Positions 19,755 to 28,720 of a stretch of 64,000 bases of DNA are shown one piece after another. The position numbers were made by a program, and so were the translations under genes. The notes beneath the pieces are model-generated. The model saw only the letters and a list, made by a program, of their open reading frames with translations. It searched no databases and had not been told where the DNA came from. Source of the DNA: Rhodobacter sp. (GTDB lineage: Bacteria > Pseudomonadota > Alphaproteobacteria > Rhodobacterales > Rhodobacteraceae); NCBI GenBank assembly GCA_030065095.1, contig JASJDP010000017.1:124001-188000 (forward strand), read 5' to 3'. Each line of letters starts with the position of its first letter. The first letter of the stretch is position 1.

Positions 19755-20522
19755 ATGCCGTTTCAGAAGGTCCAACCGGAAAAGCTGTCACAATCGGTCG
19801 TGCGGCAGATCGAACTGCTGATCCTGCGCGGGATCCTGCGGCCCGGCGAACGGCTGCCTTCGGAGCGGGAACTGTCCGACAAGCTGGGCGTCTCGCGCCC
19901 GTCCCTGCGCGAGGCGGTGGCGGACCTGCAGGACCGCGGGCTTCTGACCAGCAAGGCGGGTGCCGGGATCTATGTGGCCGACGTCCTGGGCTCGGCCTTT
20001 TCGCCGGCGCTGACCAAGCTCTTTGCGGCCCACGACGAGGCGGTTTTCGACTATATCGCCTTTCGCCGCGACATGGAGGGGCTGGCCGCCGAACGCGCGG
20101 CGACCCACGGCTCGGACACGGACCTGAAGGTGATCGGCGCGATTTTTGCCAAGATGGAGGCCGCACATGCCAAGCGGAATCCGGCGGACGAAGCGGGTCT
20201 GGACGCCGAATTTCATCTGGCGATCATCGAGGCCAGCCACAACGTCATCATGCTGCACATGATGCGGTCGATGTATCAGCTGTTGCGCGAGGGCGTGTTC
20301 TACAACCGCCAGATCATGTTCAAGCAGCGCACGACGCGCTCGGATCTGCTGGACCAGCACCGTGCGATCAACGACGCGCTGCAGGCGCGCAACGCTGCGG
20401 GCGCGCGGGCGGCCGTCGAGCGGCATCTCGACTATGTCGAGGCGGCGTTGAGCGCGCAGGTCCGTGCCGAGCGCAACGAGGCCATCGCGCAGCAGCGCTT
20501 CGAGCACGAGCGCACGCGCTGA
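19755..20522 (+). CDS. GntR-family regulator, FadR subfamily
   Basis: A 255-residue transcription factor: an N-terminal winged helix (LRPGERLPSERELSDKLGVSRPSLREA split over about residues 30-60) and an all-helical FCD ligand domain with the metal/ligand residues D-x3-H (FDYIAFRRDMEG, LDAEFHLAIIEASHN, DQHRAINDAL and ERHLDYVE). ATG 19755, after GGGGTGGG, is preferred over ATG 19716 because the upstream start would put the operator-like palindrome in the coding sequence. Similar proteins control lactate, pyruvate or sugar-acid genes; no target gene lies beside it. A 7-bp hairpin ACGCCTT/AAGGCGT follows the stop. Confidence 0.85.
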   Translation: MPFQKVQPEKLSQSVVRQIELLILRGILRPGERLPSERELSDKLGVSRPSLREAVADLQDRGLLTSKAGAGIYVADVLGSAFSPALTKLFAAHDEAVFDYIAFRRDMEGLAAERAATHGSDTDLKVIGAIFAKMEAAHAKRNPADEAGLDAEFHLAIIEASHNVIMLHMMRSMYQLLREGVFYNRQIMFKQRTTRSDLLDQHRAINDALQARNAAGARAAVERHLDYVEAALSAQVRAERNEAIAQQRFEHERTR

Positions 20523-20940
20523 CAACGCCTTGGAAAGGCGTATCCGGTAGCTTGCCGTGTCATTCGAGCCCGCAACGTCATCGGATAACGACAGCGCTGT
20601 CATCGCCTGACAGCGGCCTGACATTGCCTGACCGGACGCAGGTGCGGCGAACTTGCAGCATCGGCCGGTGCGACCTGGCCGCGACACGACCGCAAAGGAT
20701 CAAAGACCGATGACGTTCTGCACGGCCCACGCCCAACCCCGCCGACCGGTGTTTCAGCCGGCGACCCTTCCGAACGCTCACCGCCGCGAACGACGGCGCA
20801 CGGCTCCGCAAACGGTTCCGGTGCATGTGTTCACCGATTGGGCGAGCATCTGACCGCACGGCCGTTTGGGCCGGAGGCACCATTTTTCTTCGAAAAATGA
20901 CCTCTGCGGTCCGCCGTCCCGCAAGGATCGCGGTGCGGCC
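20523..20940. other. Convergent intergenic region with short inverted repeats
   Basis: 418 bases between the ends of two converging genes. It has a 7-bp hairpin just after the regulator (20525-20541), GACAGCGCTGTC near 20590-20601, and a perfect 8-bp hairpin CATTTTTC/GAAAAATG (20881-20899) that may act as a weak terminator for the minus-strand gene. No coding frame there has protein-like composition. Confidence 0.5.
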
Positions 20941-22446
20941 TCAGCGCGGCGAGAACAGCGCAGGCGCCTCTCCTGCGTTCAGGATCGCGATCTGGTTGCC
21001 GAGCCGGGTCTGGACCGCCGGCGAGGCGATGTTTTTCGAAAACAACAGGATGTTCAGCGACCCGCCATAGAGGAAGCCGCCCAACCGGGTCACCCCCTTG
21101 GTCACCGGGGTCCCGGCCACGGTTGTGGGATCGAAGGTCACAGATCCGATGGTATTCAGGCCCACCGGAATCTGCGCCACATAGCCGGTGATCTTTTCCT
21201 CGGGCGTCGCACCGGAATAGGTGGTCTTCATGATGATCACGCCGCGCTGGAACACCTCGAACTGCGAAAAATCGGTGCCGGGCTGGGCGACGTTGCCGTT
21301 GAGCGGCACCCAGTTCGGGAAGTCGTAATAGCCGTAGGTCCCCGCGGCCGATCCGTCGCCGACCTGGACCCGTTCGGCATAGACGATCTCGCCATCCACC
21401 GGTGCGTGATAGTGGTGATAGGTGTTGGGCATCAGGATGCAGCTGAGCCCGCTGCCGCCGACGAATTCGCGTTTCAGCGCATCGGGTGCGCCGGCAAGCA
21501 TCCGGTCCATCGACAGCGGATAGCTCTTGACGTCGATCACGGTGTCGAGCTGCAGCGGGTTGTCGATCAGCGCGCGCACCTGTCCGCGCTCGGCGCCCAG
21601 GTTCAGGGTCTGCACCAGCGGGTTCATGATGCAGTCGGTCGGTGAGACCACGACGTAAGAACGGTCGGGCATGGTGACGGGGCGCGAGGGGATCGAGCCG
21701 TCGGGCGCAGTCGTGATCGAGCGGGAGAAAAAGTCGTTCCAGTTCCGGAACCCGCCTTCGGGAACATCGTAGTCGCCGATCTCGATGCGCGGATCGTCCA
21801 TCCATTCCCGGACATACCGGGTCGAGGGTTCGGTATCCATGAAGTCGCCGCGCTGGTCCGAGAAATCCTTGAGGAATTCGGCCAGGACGCGGTCTTTCTG
21901 ACCGGTCATGGGATTGACGCCCTGGGTGAAGGTCTGAGCCGCCGGGTTCTGGTAGTAGAACCAGCCGATGTCCTGAATGAAGGCGAGGCCGTTATCCTCG
22001 TCGCCCTCGATCCGCGGCAGGAACACGCACCAGGCGGTAAAGACCTCGGCGAACTGGCGCATCAGCCCCTCGAAGGGGTCGGTGCCGACGGGCTGCGCCC
22101 ACATGTTGGGCTGGTTTTCCGGCGTATAGCCCACCGGCGGCGGGGTCATGCCCGCGTTGATCACGGCGATCAGCGGCGCATAGGTCGCGCGACCCCGCGC
22201 CATGGCGTTCTGGAACGCGATCAGCGACGCGGCACAGGGCGATCCCGCCATGCGCGAGATCTGCGGGCCGCTGAGGATCCCGGCCTCGAAGCTTGGAACG
22301 GCCATATCGAGATTGGCCTGATAATCGGCCTCGGTGACGATCGCGCGGATGCGTTCCGGCACCGCCTGGTCATACGGCAGGGTCTGGGCCGCGGCGGCTG
22401 TGGCGGCGAGAAACAGGGCGGTGGTGAGCGTGGTGAAACGGGGCAT
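20941..22446 (-). CDS. Exported phosphatidylserine decarboxylase-like protein
   Basis: A 501-residue protein with a signal peptide (MPRFTTLTTALFLAATAAAAQ); ATG 22446 has AAGGAG nearby. The C-terminal half (about residues 240-500) resembles pyruvoyl-dependent PSD: WNDFFSRSI, VVSPTDCIM, YHHYHAPVDGEIVYAERV and a terminal GGSLNILLF in place of the canonical L-G-S-T cleavage site. If the Gly-Ser bond is cut, the Ser would become the pyruvoyl group. Ordinary PSD is anchored to the inner membrane without such a signal, so this is likely a periplasmic PSD-like decarboxylase of unknown substrate. The N-terminal half (about 25-230) is of unknown type. Confidence 0.78.
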   Translation of the reverse strand: MPRFTTLTTALFLAATAAAAQTLPYDQAVPERIRAIVTEADYQANLDMAVPSFEAGILSGPQISRMAGSPCAASLIAFQNAMARGRATYAPLIAVINAGMTPPPVGYTPENQPNMWAQPVGTDPFEGLMRQFAEVFTAWCVFLPRIEGDEDNGLAFIQDIGWFYYQNPAAQTFTQGVNPMTGQKDRVLAEFLKDFSDQRGDFMDTEPSTRYVREWMDDPRIEIGDYDVPEGGFRNWNDFFSRSITTAPDGSIPSRPVTMPDRSYVVVSPTDCIMNPLVQTLNLGAERGQVRALIDNPLQLDTVIDVKSYPLSMDRMLAGAPDALKREFVGGSGLSCILMPNTYHHYHAPVDGEIVYAERVQVGDGSAAGTYGYYDFPNWVPLNGNVAQPGTDFSQFEVFQRGVIIMKTTYSGATPEEKITGYVAQIPVGLNTIGSVTFDPTTVAGTPVTKGVTRLGGFLYGGSLNILLFSKNIASPAVQTRLGNQIAILNAGEAPALFSPR

Positions 22447-22540
22447 CCTAAAGCGCTCCTTGTGCAAAATTGGTCGGTGGAATGGCCGGCAGGTATGCAA
22501 CCAGCCTACTGCCGCCGGGCCCGGCGGTGCAATCCCGGAG

Positions 22541-22996
22541 TCAGCGCCGAAATGCGTCTATCAGACCGAGTGCCGCAGCCTCGACCAGATCGAGTGCGGT
22601 ACCGAAATCGCCTGTGTAGTAGGGATCAGGCACCTCGCGGACGCCGGTATCCGGGGCGTAGTCCAATAGCAGGCGCACAGGCGTCGTATTTCCCGCCGGA
22701 CGCAGCGCCTCGAGCCCGGCGACGTTGTCGTCGTCCATGCCCAGGATCAAGTCGAACCGTTCGAAGTCGGTCCCCGAGACCTGCCGCGCACGCTGCCGGC
22801 TCAGGTCGTAGCCGCGCGCAGCTGCGGCGCGGATCGCGGGTCCGTAAGGCGGATTGCCCAGATGCCAGCGGCCCAGCCCGGCGCTGTCGGCTTCGATTTT
22901 CAGTCCGGCACCGGCGGCGAATGCGCGAAACACACCCTCGGCCGAGGGCGAGCGGCAGATATTGCCGAGGCAGACGAACAGAACCGACCGGGCCAT
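22541..22996 (-). CDS. Low-molecular-weight protein-tyrosine phosphatase
   Basis: A 151-residue cytoplasmic phosphatase. The P-loop C-x5-R-S is VCLGNICRSPSAEG at the N-terminus and the acid/base Asp lies in VPDPYYTG. ATG 22996 is chosen so that the P-loop begins at about residue 9, as in the family. It is on the same strand as the PSD-like gene, 94 bases away. The substrate is unknown. Confidence 0.94.
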   Translation of the reverse strand: MARSVLFVCLGNICRSPSAEGVFRAFAAGAGLKIEADSAGLGRWHLGNPPYGPAIRAAAARGYDLSRQRARQVSGTDFERFDLILGMDDDNVAGLEALRPAGNTTPVRLLLDYAPDTGVREVPDPYYTGDFGTALDLVEAAALGLIDAFRR

Positions 22997-23038
22997 GAGC
23001 CGCCATTGGCCCACAGCCGGTCGAAAAGGTCAAACGCG

Positions 23039-23371
23039 TCAGCCGCTGACGGGGTGATAATGTCCCTTGGTCTTACCGGCGGTCGCCATCGCCTCCATCG
23101 CGTCGGCCATGGTGATCAATTTCGTGGTCCGCCCCGACGACATCGCGCCGGAGCCGCCGACCAGCATCGAGCCCGCGGTCATCGCCGTGTCGTCCGGCAT
23201 CTCCATGATCGCCACCACGTCCTCGCTGCCGAAACAGAAGAAGAAATGGTGCAGCGTGCCGCCCAGGGCCTCGATCATGCCCCGCGCGGCGGCCTCGCGG
23301 TCTTGCGGCGTGTCGATCATCGCGTTGATCGAGTCGGACGTGTATTGGCCCTGAAACATATAGAACGGCAT
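23039..23371 (-). CDS. GYD-domain protein
   Basis: A 110-residue protein of the GYD family (YMFQGQYTSDSINAMI at the start, then EALGGTLHHFFFCFGSEDVV and VAIMEMPDDTAM), a ferredoxin-like dimeric alpha-beta fold of unknown function. It is close to but separate from the phosphatase gene (42 bases). Confidence 0.8.
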   Translation of the reverse strand: MPFYMFQGQYTSDSINAMIDTPQDREAAARGMIEALGGTLHHFFFCFGSEDVVAIMEMPDDTAMTAGSMLVGGSGAMSSGRTTKLITMADAMEAMATAGKTKGHYHPVSG

Positions 23372-23462
23372 GGGAATCTCCCCCTTCAGGATTGGACGCG
23401 CAGGGGCAGGCTAGCATGGCCGGGGCCTATTCCCAAACCAATCCGCCCCTGCGCGCGCCGGA

Positions 23463-23753
23463 TCAATCCGGGGTGGCATAGGCCGTCATGCGCATCTCGG
23501 ACGCCTCCTCGCGCAGCGGCACAAGATCGGCGTATTCCGGTGAGTCGTACCAGCGTTCCAGCGTTTCAAGGTCGGGGAACTTGGCGATCACCACGCGGTC
23601 GTGTGGATCGTTCGAGGTCAGCGGCCGGGCAAACTCCGCCTGCGCAATCATCTCGGCGCCGAAACGGGCGGCCAGCGCCCTGGTTTTGGCCATGTAGTCC
23701 TGCAGTTTTTCCGGCGATTTCACGGTTATTTCAGAGATCATCAAAGCGGGCAT
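23463..23753 (-). CDS. DUF1330 protein
   Basis: A 96-residue protein of the DUF1330 family (dimeric alpha-beta barrel): PALMISEITVKSPEKLQDYM, then HDRVVIAKFPDLETLERWYDSPEY. It is divergently transcribed from an HxlR regulator across an unusually AT-rich spacer and is therefore a plausible target of that regulator. Biochemical function is unknown. Confidence 0.85.
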   Translation of the reverse strand: MPALMISEITVKSPEKLQDYMAKTRALAARFGAEMIAQAEFARPLTSNDPHDRVVIAKFPDLETLERWYDSPEYADLVPLREEASEMRMTAYATPD

Positions 23754-23878
23754 CGGGGCCTCCTCGGGCTGTTTGGTTTCGGTGGCGATTACGTAAACTT
23801 TATTTTTTAATGTATCAAGTCCTTTTTTTATATCTCAACCACCTTGATTTTGGAGTTGGCTGCCCCCATAGACCGATT
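23754..23878. promoter_or_regulatory. Divergent, AT-rich control region between DUF1330 and hxlR-type genes
   Basis: The stretch 23790-23850 is far more AT-rich than the surroundings. It contains TTACGTAA (8-bp palindrome, 23789-23796) and an inverted repeat ATCAAG (23814-23819)/CTTGAT (23843-23848). These are candidate promoter and HxlR operator elements for both genes. Confidence 0.45.
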
Positions 23879-24544
23879 ATGCCCGGCCACCGTTCTTACG
23901 CACTGCTTTGCCCGATCGCCCGCGCGCTCGACCATGTGGGCGACCGCTGGAGCCTGTTGATCCTGCGCGACCTGCATGCCGGCCCGGCGCGATATTCCGA
24001 TCTGATGGCCGGGCTGCCCGGTATCGCGGCGAACCTTCTGTCGGCACGACTGGTCGATTTGACGGCAAGCGGGATGGTAGAAAAGGACGGCGCGGGGCGC
24101 GGCGCGCGGTACCGATTGACCGACCTGGGCCGCGCCACCAGACCGATCCTGTTCGAACTCTCCCGGTTCGGGGCCCGGTTGCCGGCACCGGCAGAGCCCG
24201 TCGAGCCGGGCAACCGGCGGCATGTGGCGGTAACCTTGGCAGCCGCGGCGGAACGCGTGGCGCCGGCGGATCTGTCAGTACGGGCCGAGATCGTGCTGGA
24301 CGGGCAGCCGTTTTCCTTCGTGGCCTCCCGCGGCCGGGTATCGATGGAGGAGGGCGCGATGCTGGCGCCGCCGCTGCGGTACACGGGGCGCTACGACCTG
24401 TTGGGACCGGTGGTGGCCGGGACCGTTTCGTTCGCGGATCACCTTGACAGGGACGCGACGCTGGAAAGCCTTGATGGCACCGATGCCGCACCCTTTGCGG
24501 CGCTTCTGGCGGAGGCGCTGGATGTGATCGGAGGACGGCGGTGA
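23879..24544 (+). CDS. HxlR-family regulator with C-terminal SCP2-like domain
   Basis: A 221-residue protein. The N-terminal winged helix of HxlR type is clear: CPIARALDHVGDRWSLLILRDL (in two parts), ARYSDLMAGLPGIAANLLSARL and YRLTDLGR, with the single Cys at about residue 11 where redox-sensing members carry theirs. The C-terminal region (about 125-215) looks like a sterol-carrier-like ligand domain. ATG 23879 is used. Its end overlaps the sirtuin gene (GTGA), so the two are co-expressed. Confidence 0.87.
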   Translation: MPGHRSYALLCPIARALDHVGDRWSLLILRDLHAGPARYSDLMAGLPGIAANLLSARLVDLTASGMVEKDGAGRGARYRLTDLGRATRPILFELSRFGARLPAPAEPVEPGNRRHVAVTLAAAAERVAPADLSVRAEIVLDGQPFSFVASRGRVSMEEGAMLAPPLRYTGRYDLLGPVVAGTVSFADHLDRDATLESLDGTDAAPFAALLAEALDVIGGRR

Positions 24545-25239
24545 CGCGAAAAATCTTGATCCTGACGGGGGCGGGCATTTCGGCGGAAAGCGGGTTGGGG
24601 ACGTTTCGGGATGTCGACGGGCTCTGGACGAAATACGACCTGGACGAGGTGGCGACGCCCGAGGGTTTTGCGCGGAATCCCGCGCTGGTGCACGAGTTCT
24701 ACAACGCGCGGCGGAAGAACTGCCGCGAAGCGGCGCCGAACGCGGCCCATGCGGCGCTGGCTCGGCTGGAGCGGGAGTTCGATGGCGCCGTGCGGATCGT
24801 GACGCAGAATGTCGACGACCTGCACGAACGGGCCGGGAGCAAGGCGGTGTGGCACATGCACGGGACTCTGAGCAAAGCCGTCTGTGCCGCCTGCACGCAT
24901 CGCTGGGACGCACCGGCAGTGATGGTGCCGGCGGATCCGTGCCCGGCCTGCGGGGCTGCGGCGACACGGCCGGACGTGGTGTGGTTCGGGGAGTTTCCGT
25001 TCTTCATGGACGAGATCCATGCCGCGCTGGAGGTTTGCGATCTGTTCGTCTCGATCGGCACCTCGGGCAATGTCTACCCGGCGGCGGGCTTCGTCGAAGC
25101 GGCGGCCGGGGCCGGGGCCGAAACGCTGGAGCTGAATCTGGAGCCGTCCTTCAACGCGACCGCCTTCGGCGAGCGGCGGCAGGGACCGGCAAGCGAGATC
25201 GTGCCGGCCTGGGTCGATGAGGTGTTGGCGGAGGGGTGA
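24541..25239 (+). CDS. cobB: NAD-dependent protein deacylase, sirtuin class III
   Basis: A 232-residue sirtuin that removes acyl groups from lysine using NAD+. Motifs: LTGAGISAESGLGTFR, TQNVDDLHERAG, the catalytic His in WHMHGTL, two CxxC zinc pairs (CAAC and CPAC) and SIGTSGNVYPAAG. FYNARRKN supplies the Tyr-x2-Arg pair that in SIRT5 and E. coli CobB recognises succinyl/malonyl-lysine, so desuccinylase activity is likely. GTG 24541 overlaps the HxlR gene. Confidence 0.93.
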   Translation: MTRKILILTGAGISAESGLGTFRDVDGLWTKYDLDEVATPEGFARNPALVHEFYNARRKNCREAAPNAAHAALARLEREFDGAVRIVTQNVDDLHERAGSKAVWHMHGTLSKAVCAACTHRWDAPAVMVPADPCPACGAAATRPDVVWFGEFPFFMDEIHAALEVCDLFVSIGTSGNVYPAAGFVEAAAGAGAETLELNLEPSFNATAFGERRQGPASEIVPAWVDEVLAEG

Positions 25240-25268
25240 GCCAGCGTTGTTCGCCTATCGGCCAGTTC

Positions 25269-25470
25269 TGGACTGGAGCGGACATTGACCGGAATTTGAG
25301 AAGCCGCGCCATCGCCGACCCGCGGGGAGGCGAACCCAAGCTTTGAACGGCGCGATTTATACCGGCAAAGTCCGAAAGACCTCAAGTCGATACGCGCCGT
25401 CAGCAAATCGCCTGCCCTCCGGGGCGGGTCGGCGATGGCGCGGCGGGGCTGCGCCCCTTGATTCCGCGCC
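25269..25470 (+). repeat. Dispersed intergenic element, copy 2 (right end missing)
   Basis: The same element as at 14816. The inner inverted repeat is perfect over 19 bp here: GCCGCGCCATCGCCGACCC (25303-25321) against 25426-25444. The outer left end is diverged (GGACTGGAGCGGACATTGA). The right end stops after TTGATTCCGCGCC, without the CTTCAGGCCA terminus present in copies 1 and 4. Confidence 0.75.
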
Positions 25471-25539
25471 GGGGACAGCGTGCAAATGCCCGCTCCATGC
25501 CAAAACCCGCCTTGCAAGCCACGCAAAGCGCATCGCGCT

Positions 25540-26034
25540 CTAGGAATCGCTGCCTTGATGCTTCTGCATTGCGCCATGGCCCATGCCGCCCGGCCCGGGC
25601 TTTCGGTCGTTATCAACGGGGATCTCGACGACCACGTCGCCCGCCTGCTCGAAGGTCAGCGTGACGGACACCGTGGCGCCCTGTTCCAGCGGGCCGGTGA
25701 GCCCCATGAACATCACGTGGTCGCCGCCACGGGCCAGCGCGTGGCTGCCGCCGGCAGGAATGACAAAGCCCTCCTCGACCTCTATCATCTTCATCACACC
25801 GTCGCCGAGGTCCTTGTGGGTGTGAAGTTCCACCCGTTTGGCGATGTCCGACGACGCAGCGACAAGGCGGTCGTCGGTGTCGGCGGTATTCGTGATTTCC
25901 ATGAAGGCGGCGCCTGCCTTGGCCATCGGGCTGGAGGCGCGGGCGTAGGCATCCACGATCTGGATCTCGGCCACCGCAGGGGTGACGAGAATCGATACGG
26001 CGAAGGCCGCGAATGCGGTTCTGGTGAGGGACAT
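25540..26034 (-). CDS. Periplasmic copper chaperone PCu(A)C
   Basis: A 164-residue exported protein that delivers Cu(I) to the CuA/CuB sites of cytochrome oxidases. Signal peptide MSLTRTAFAAFAVSILVTPAVA, then a cupredoxin-like domain with the family's His/Met copper site: VELHTHKDLGDGVMKM and, further on, GGDHVMFMGL. A flexible His/Met/Gly tail follows (GGMGHGAMQKHQ), which may also bind copper. ATG 26034 begins the signal. It is downstream of the small CPDC protein in one transcription unit. Confidence 0.93.
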   Translation of the reverse strand: MSLTRTAFAAFAVSILVTPAVAEIQIVDAYARASSPMAKAGAAFMEITNTADTDDRLVAASSDIAKRVELHTHKDLGDGVMKMIEVEEGFVIPAGGSHALARGGDHVMFMGLTGPLEQGATVSVTLTFEQAGDVVVEIPVDNDRKPGPGGMGHGAMQKHQGSDS

Positions 26035-26075
26035 GTTTCGGCTCCTGAAGCGTTGGTTACGTTTGGCGAAAGACG

Positions 26076-26420
26076 TCAAACGCTGGGCGGAGCGCGTGCC
26101 CGGGGTGTATCGGTGCGGGATGCCGCCGCGGTGACCGGCGCGTCCGGGGCAAGGGCGGCAGGCCGATTTGCGGGCGCTACGACTTCGGAAACAGGCGGTG
26201 CGGCCGCGTCCATCAGGTGCAGCGCGCAGTCGGGGCAGATGTGGGCCGGCCCAACGGGGCGGCCATCGGCATCGATCCGGACGCTGACCGGCCCGGTGCC
26301 CGCGCAGATGACGATACTGCCCGCCGCCGCATTCTGGCCGCGCGCGACCGCCATCGCACCGCTCGTCAGCGCAACGATCAACGCAAGGCAGATGCCGAGA
26401 AACGGGGTTAGCCGGGCCAT
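26076..26420 (-). CDS. Small exported CPDC-motif protein, copper-gene neighbour
   Basis: 114 residues: a hydrophobic N-terminal helix (PFLGICLALIVALTSGAMA), a conserved-looking core SIVICAGTGPVSVRIDADG and HICPDCALHLMDAA with a C-x2-C pair, then an Ala/Pro-rich tail. It lies 41 bases upstream of the PCu(A)C gene on the same strand. It resembles the DUF2946-like proteins often found with copper-handling genes, which is a family-level inference; a metal-binding role through His and Cys is plausible. Confidence 0.7.
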   Translation of the reverse strand: MARLTPFLGICLALIVALTSGAMAVARGQNAAAGSIVICAGTGPVSVRIDADGRPVGPAHICPDCALHLMDAAAPPVSEVVAPANRPAALAPDAPVTAAASRTDTPRARAPPSV

Positions 26421-26461
26421 AGGAGAGATATGGCGTCAGGTGCGCCGCAGTGGAAAGCGGC

Positions 26462-26497
26462 AAAAAGAAGCGGCCCCGTCCGGGCGGGACGGGGCCG
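26462..26497 (-). terminator. Rho-independent terminator of rpmB
   Basis: An 11-bp perfect stem CGGCCCCGTCC/GGACGGGGCCG with a 5-base loop; on the minus strand it is followed by CTTCTTTTTG. Confidence 0.88.
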
Positions 26498-26521
26498 TGA
26501 TCCCAGTTCGGTCCAGGAGGC

Positions 26522-26809
26522 TCAGGCCGGGGCCTGCGCCTTGGCGATTGCCTTCTTGATGGACAGCGCGTTGGCCGAAAGCTCTTCATCCTTGGCCTTG
26601 GCCAGAAAGGCGTCGAGCCCGCCGCGGTGGTCGACCGTGCGCAGGGCCGACGCCGAGATCCGCAGCTTGAAGGTACGGCCCAGCGTGTCCGACATCAGCG
26701 AGACGTCGTTGAGATTCGGCAGGAACCGGCGCTTGGTCCTGTTGTTGGCGTGGCTGACATTGTTGCCGACCATCGGGCCCTTTCCGGTCAGTTCGCAGCG
26801 GCGCGACAT
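26522..26809 (-). CDS. rpmB: 50S ribosomal protein L28
   Basis: A 95-residue ribosomal protein of the large subunit. The start [23 protein letters not shown] and the following [11 protein letters not shown] are typical of L28 in alphaproteobacteria. It is a monocistronic gene with its own strong terminator, divergent from the LysE gene. Confidence 0.97.
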   Translation of the reverse strand: MSRRCELTGKGPMVGNNVSHANNRTKRRFLPNLNDVSLMSDTLGRTFKLRISASALRTVDHRGGLDAFLAKAKDEELSANALSIKKAIAKAQAPA

Positions 26810-27001
26810 CGCTTTATCCTCATCCTTCGGTGCAAGGCGCATTCGGGGCCTTACAAACGCAAACGGGCGCTGTGACGGCAGCGCCCCTGAATTTCGTCCG
26901 CGGGTGATATGCACCGGCACCGCCCGCGTCAAGGGGGCACGCGCATTTGGCTTGCCTTTGGGGCGCGCAGCTGCCTTGACTGGACGCCGGAGGATCGTGT
27001 G

Positions 27002-27631
27002 ATGGATTTTCAGCTTTGGCTTGCATTCGTGGCCGCATCGACGGCGCTGTTGCTGATCCCGGGGCCGACGGTTCTGCTGGTGCTGAGCTATGCATTGAGC
27101 CAGGGCCGGCGCGTTGCGCTGGCCACGGCGGCCGGGGTGGCGCTGGGGGACCTTGTGGCGATGTCGGCGTCGCTGGCCGGTCTGGGCGCGCTGGTCTTGG
27201 CGTCGGCAACCCTGTTCTCGGTGTTGAAATGGGCCGGCGCGGTGTACCTGGTCTGGCTTGGGATAAAGCTGTGGCGCAGTGCGCCTCGGGCGCAACTGGC
27301 GATGTACGACATGGCGGCCGGACCGTCGGGGCGCGGGGTGTTCGGGCATGCGGCGGCGGTGACGGCGCTGAACCCGAAATCGATTGCGTTCTTCATCGCC
27401 TTCGTCCCGCAGTTCATGGTGCCGGCCGCGCCGCTGATGCCGCAATTTGCGATTCTGATCGGCACCTTCGTGGGTCTCGCCGCGGTGAACGCGCTGGCCT
27501 ATGCGCTGCTGGCGGACGGGCTGAGGGCCCGCATATCCCGTCCGGGCGTGGTGACATGGCTGAGCCGCGCCGGCGGCGGCGCGCTGATTGCGATGGGGGT
27601 GATGACGGCAACGCTGCGGCGCAGCGCCTGA
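27002..27631 (+). CDS. LysE-family amino-acid exporter
   Basis: A 209-residue inner-membrane transporter with about six helices. Family features: [20 protein letters not shown] near the N-terminus, [34 protein letters not shown] and [22 protein letters not shown] 27002 gives the usual length. The substrate is likely an amino acid or derivative such as homoserine lactone or threonine, as for RhtB relatives; it cannot be narrowed. Confidence 0.9.
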   Translation: MDFQLWLAFVAASTALLLIPGPTVLLVLSYALSQGRRVALATAAGVALGDLVAMSASLAGLGALVLASATLFSVLKWAGAVYLVWLGIKLWRSAPRAQLAMYDMAAGPSGRGVFGHAAAVTALNPKSIAFFIAFVPQFMVPAAPLMPQFAILIGTFVGLAAVNALAYALLADGLRARISRPGVVTWLSRAGGGALIAMGVMTATLRRSA

Positions 27632-27653
27632 AAGCGCGTGGCCGGTCCCGGCG

Positions 27654-28637
27654 TCAGTCGTTCAGATGTTTCAAAATCCGCGCCGCAGCGGCGCTTGGGC
27701 TTTCTGCGCCCTCGGCGACGGCCTGTCCCAGCCGTTCCATCTCCGCCCGGACCGTGGAATCGCTGCCGAGCCAGGCCAACAGACCATGCCGCACCTCTTC
27801 CTCGAACCAGTGCCGGGCCTGATCGGCGCGGCGGGCGTCCCAATGGCCGCTGTCCCGCCGCCAGCCGACCAGCGCCTGCATCTCGGACCACGCCTTTTCC
27901 AGCCCATCGCCGGTTGCCGCTGACACCAGCATCGCCTTCGGAAAGCCGTCCGGGTCCTGCGGGCGGCGGCGCAGAAGGCGCAGGGCACCGGCATAGTCGC
28001 CACAGGTCCGGGTGGCGGCGGGTTTGAGGTCGCCGTCAGCCTTGTTGACCAGAATCAGGTCGGCGATCTCCATGATCCCGCGCTTGACCCCCTGCAGTTC
28101 GTCGCCACCCGCTGGCGCGATCAGCAGAACAAAGAGGTCGGACATTTCGGACACCAGCGTCTCTGACTGGCCGACGCCGACGGTCTCGATCAGGATGACG
28201 TCGAACCGCGCCGCCTCGCACAGTGCGATGGCCTCGCGCGTGCGGCGGGCGACGCCGCCAAGCTGGCTTTGACTGGGCGAGGGGCGGATAAATGCGTTGG
28301 GGTCGCGGGACAGGCGCTCCATCCGGGTCTTGTCGCCCAGAATCGAGCCGCCGGATCGCGCAGAGCTTGGATCGACGGCCAGCACCGCGACCCGCAGGCC
28401 CTGGCCGGTGAGCATGCAGCCGAACGCCTCGATGAAGGTCGATTTGCCGACGCCGGGCGTGCCGGACAGGCCGATGCGCAGAGACTGGCTGCCATGGCCG
28501 AGATTCGCAAGCAGCGCGGTGGCCAGGGCGCGGTGATCGGCGCGCTGGCTTTCGATCAGGGTGATCGCCCGCGCCAGCGCACGGCGTTCGCCGGAGGCAA
28601 CCCTTTTTGCAAGCTCCGTGGTGCTTTCGTCAGCCAT
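27654..28637 (-). CDS. meaB: Methylmalonyl-CoA mutase-associated GTPase (MeaB/ArgK)
   Basis: A 327-residue G3E-type P-loop GTPase that protects or reloads B12-dependent acyl-CoA mutases. Motifs: Walker [34 protein letters not shown] (Mg2+ and switch), ETVGVGQSE and base specificity NKAD. The C-terminal dimerisation region is present. No mutase gene lies nearby. It converges with the LysE gene. Confidence 0.93.
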   Translation of the reverse strand: MADESTTELAKRVASGERRALARAITLIESQRADHRALATALLANLGHGSQSLRIGLSGTPGVGKSTFIEAFGCMLTGQGLRVAVLAVDPSSARSGGSILGDKTRMERLSRDPNAFIRPSPSQSQLGGVARRTREAIALCEAARFDVILIETVGVGQSETLVSEMSDLFVLLIAPAGGDELQGVKRGIMEIADLILVNKADGDLKPAATRTCGDYAGALRLLRRRPQDPDGFPKAMLVSAATGDGLEKAWSEMQALVGWRRDSGHWDARRADQARHWFEEEVRHGLLAWLGSDSTVRAEMERLGQAVAEGAESPSAAAARILKHLND

Positions 28638-28720
28638 ATTCCGCCGATCCGTTCATGGCATCTTCACGTTGTCATGATGTCTGGTGTTGTCTTGCCCGCA
28701 GCCGCAGCAAAATGTCCAGT

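Noticed and set aside
20578-20883. Short frames in the gap after the FadR-type regulator
   Set aside because: Arg/Pro-rich, no ribosome-binding site, and overlapping on both strands.
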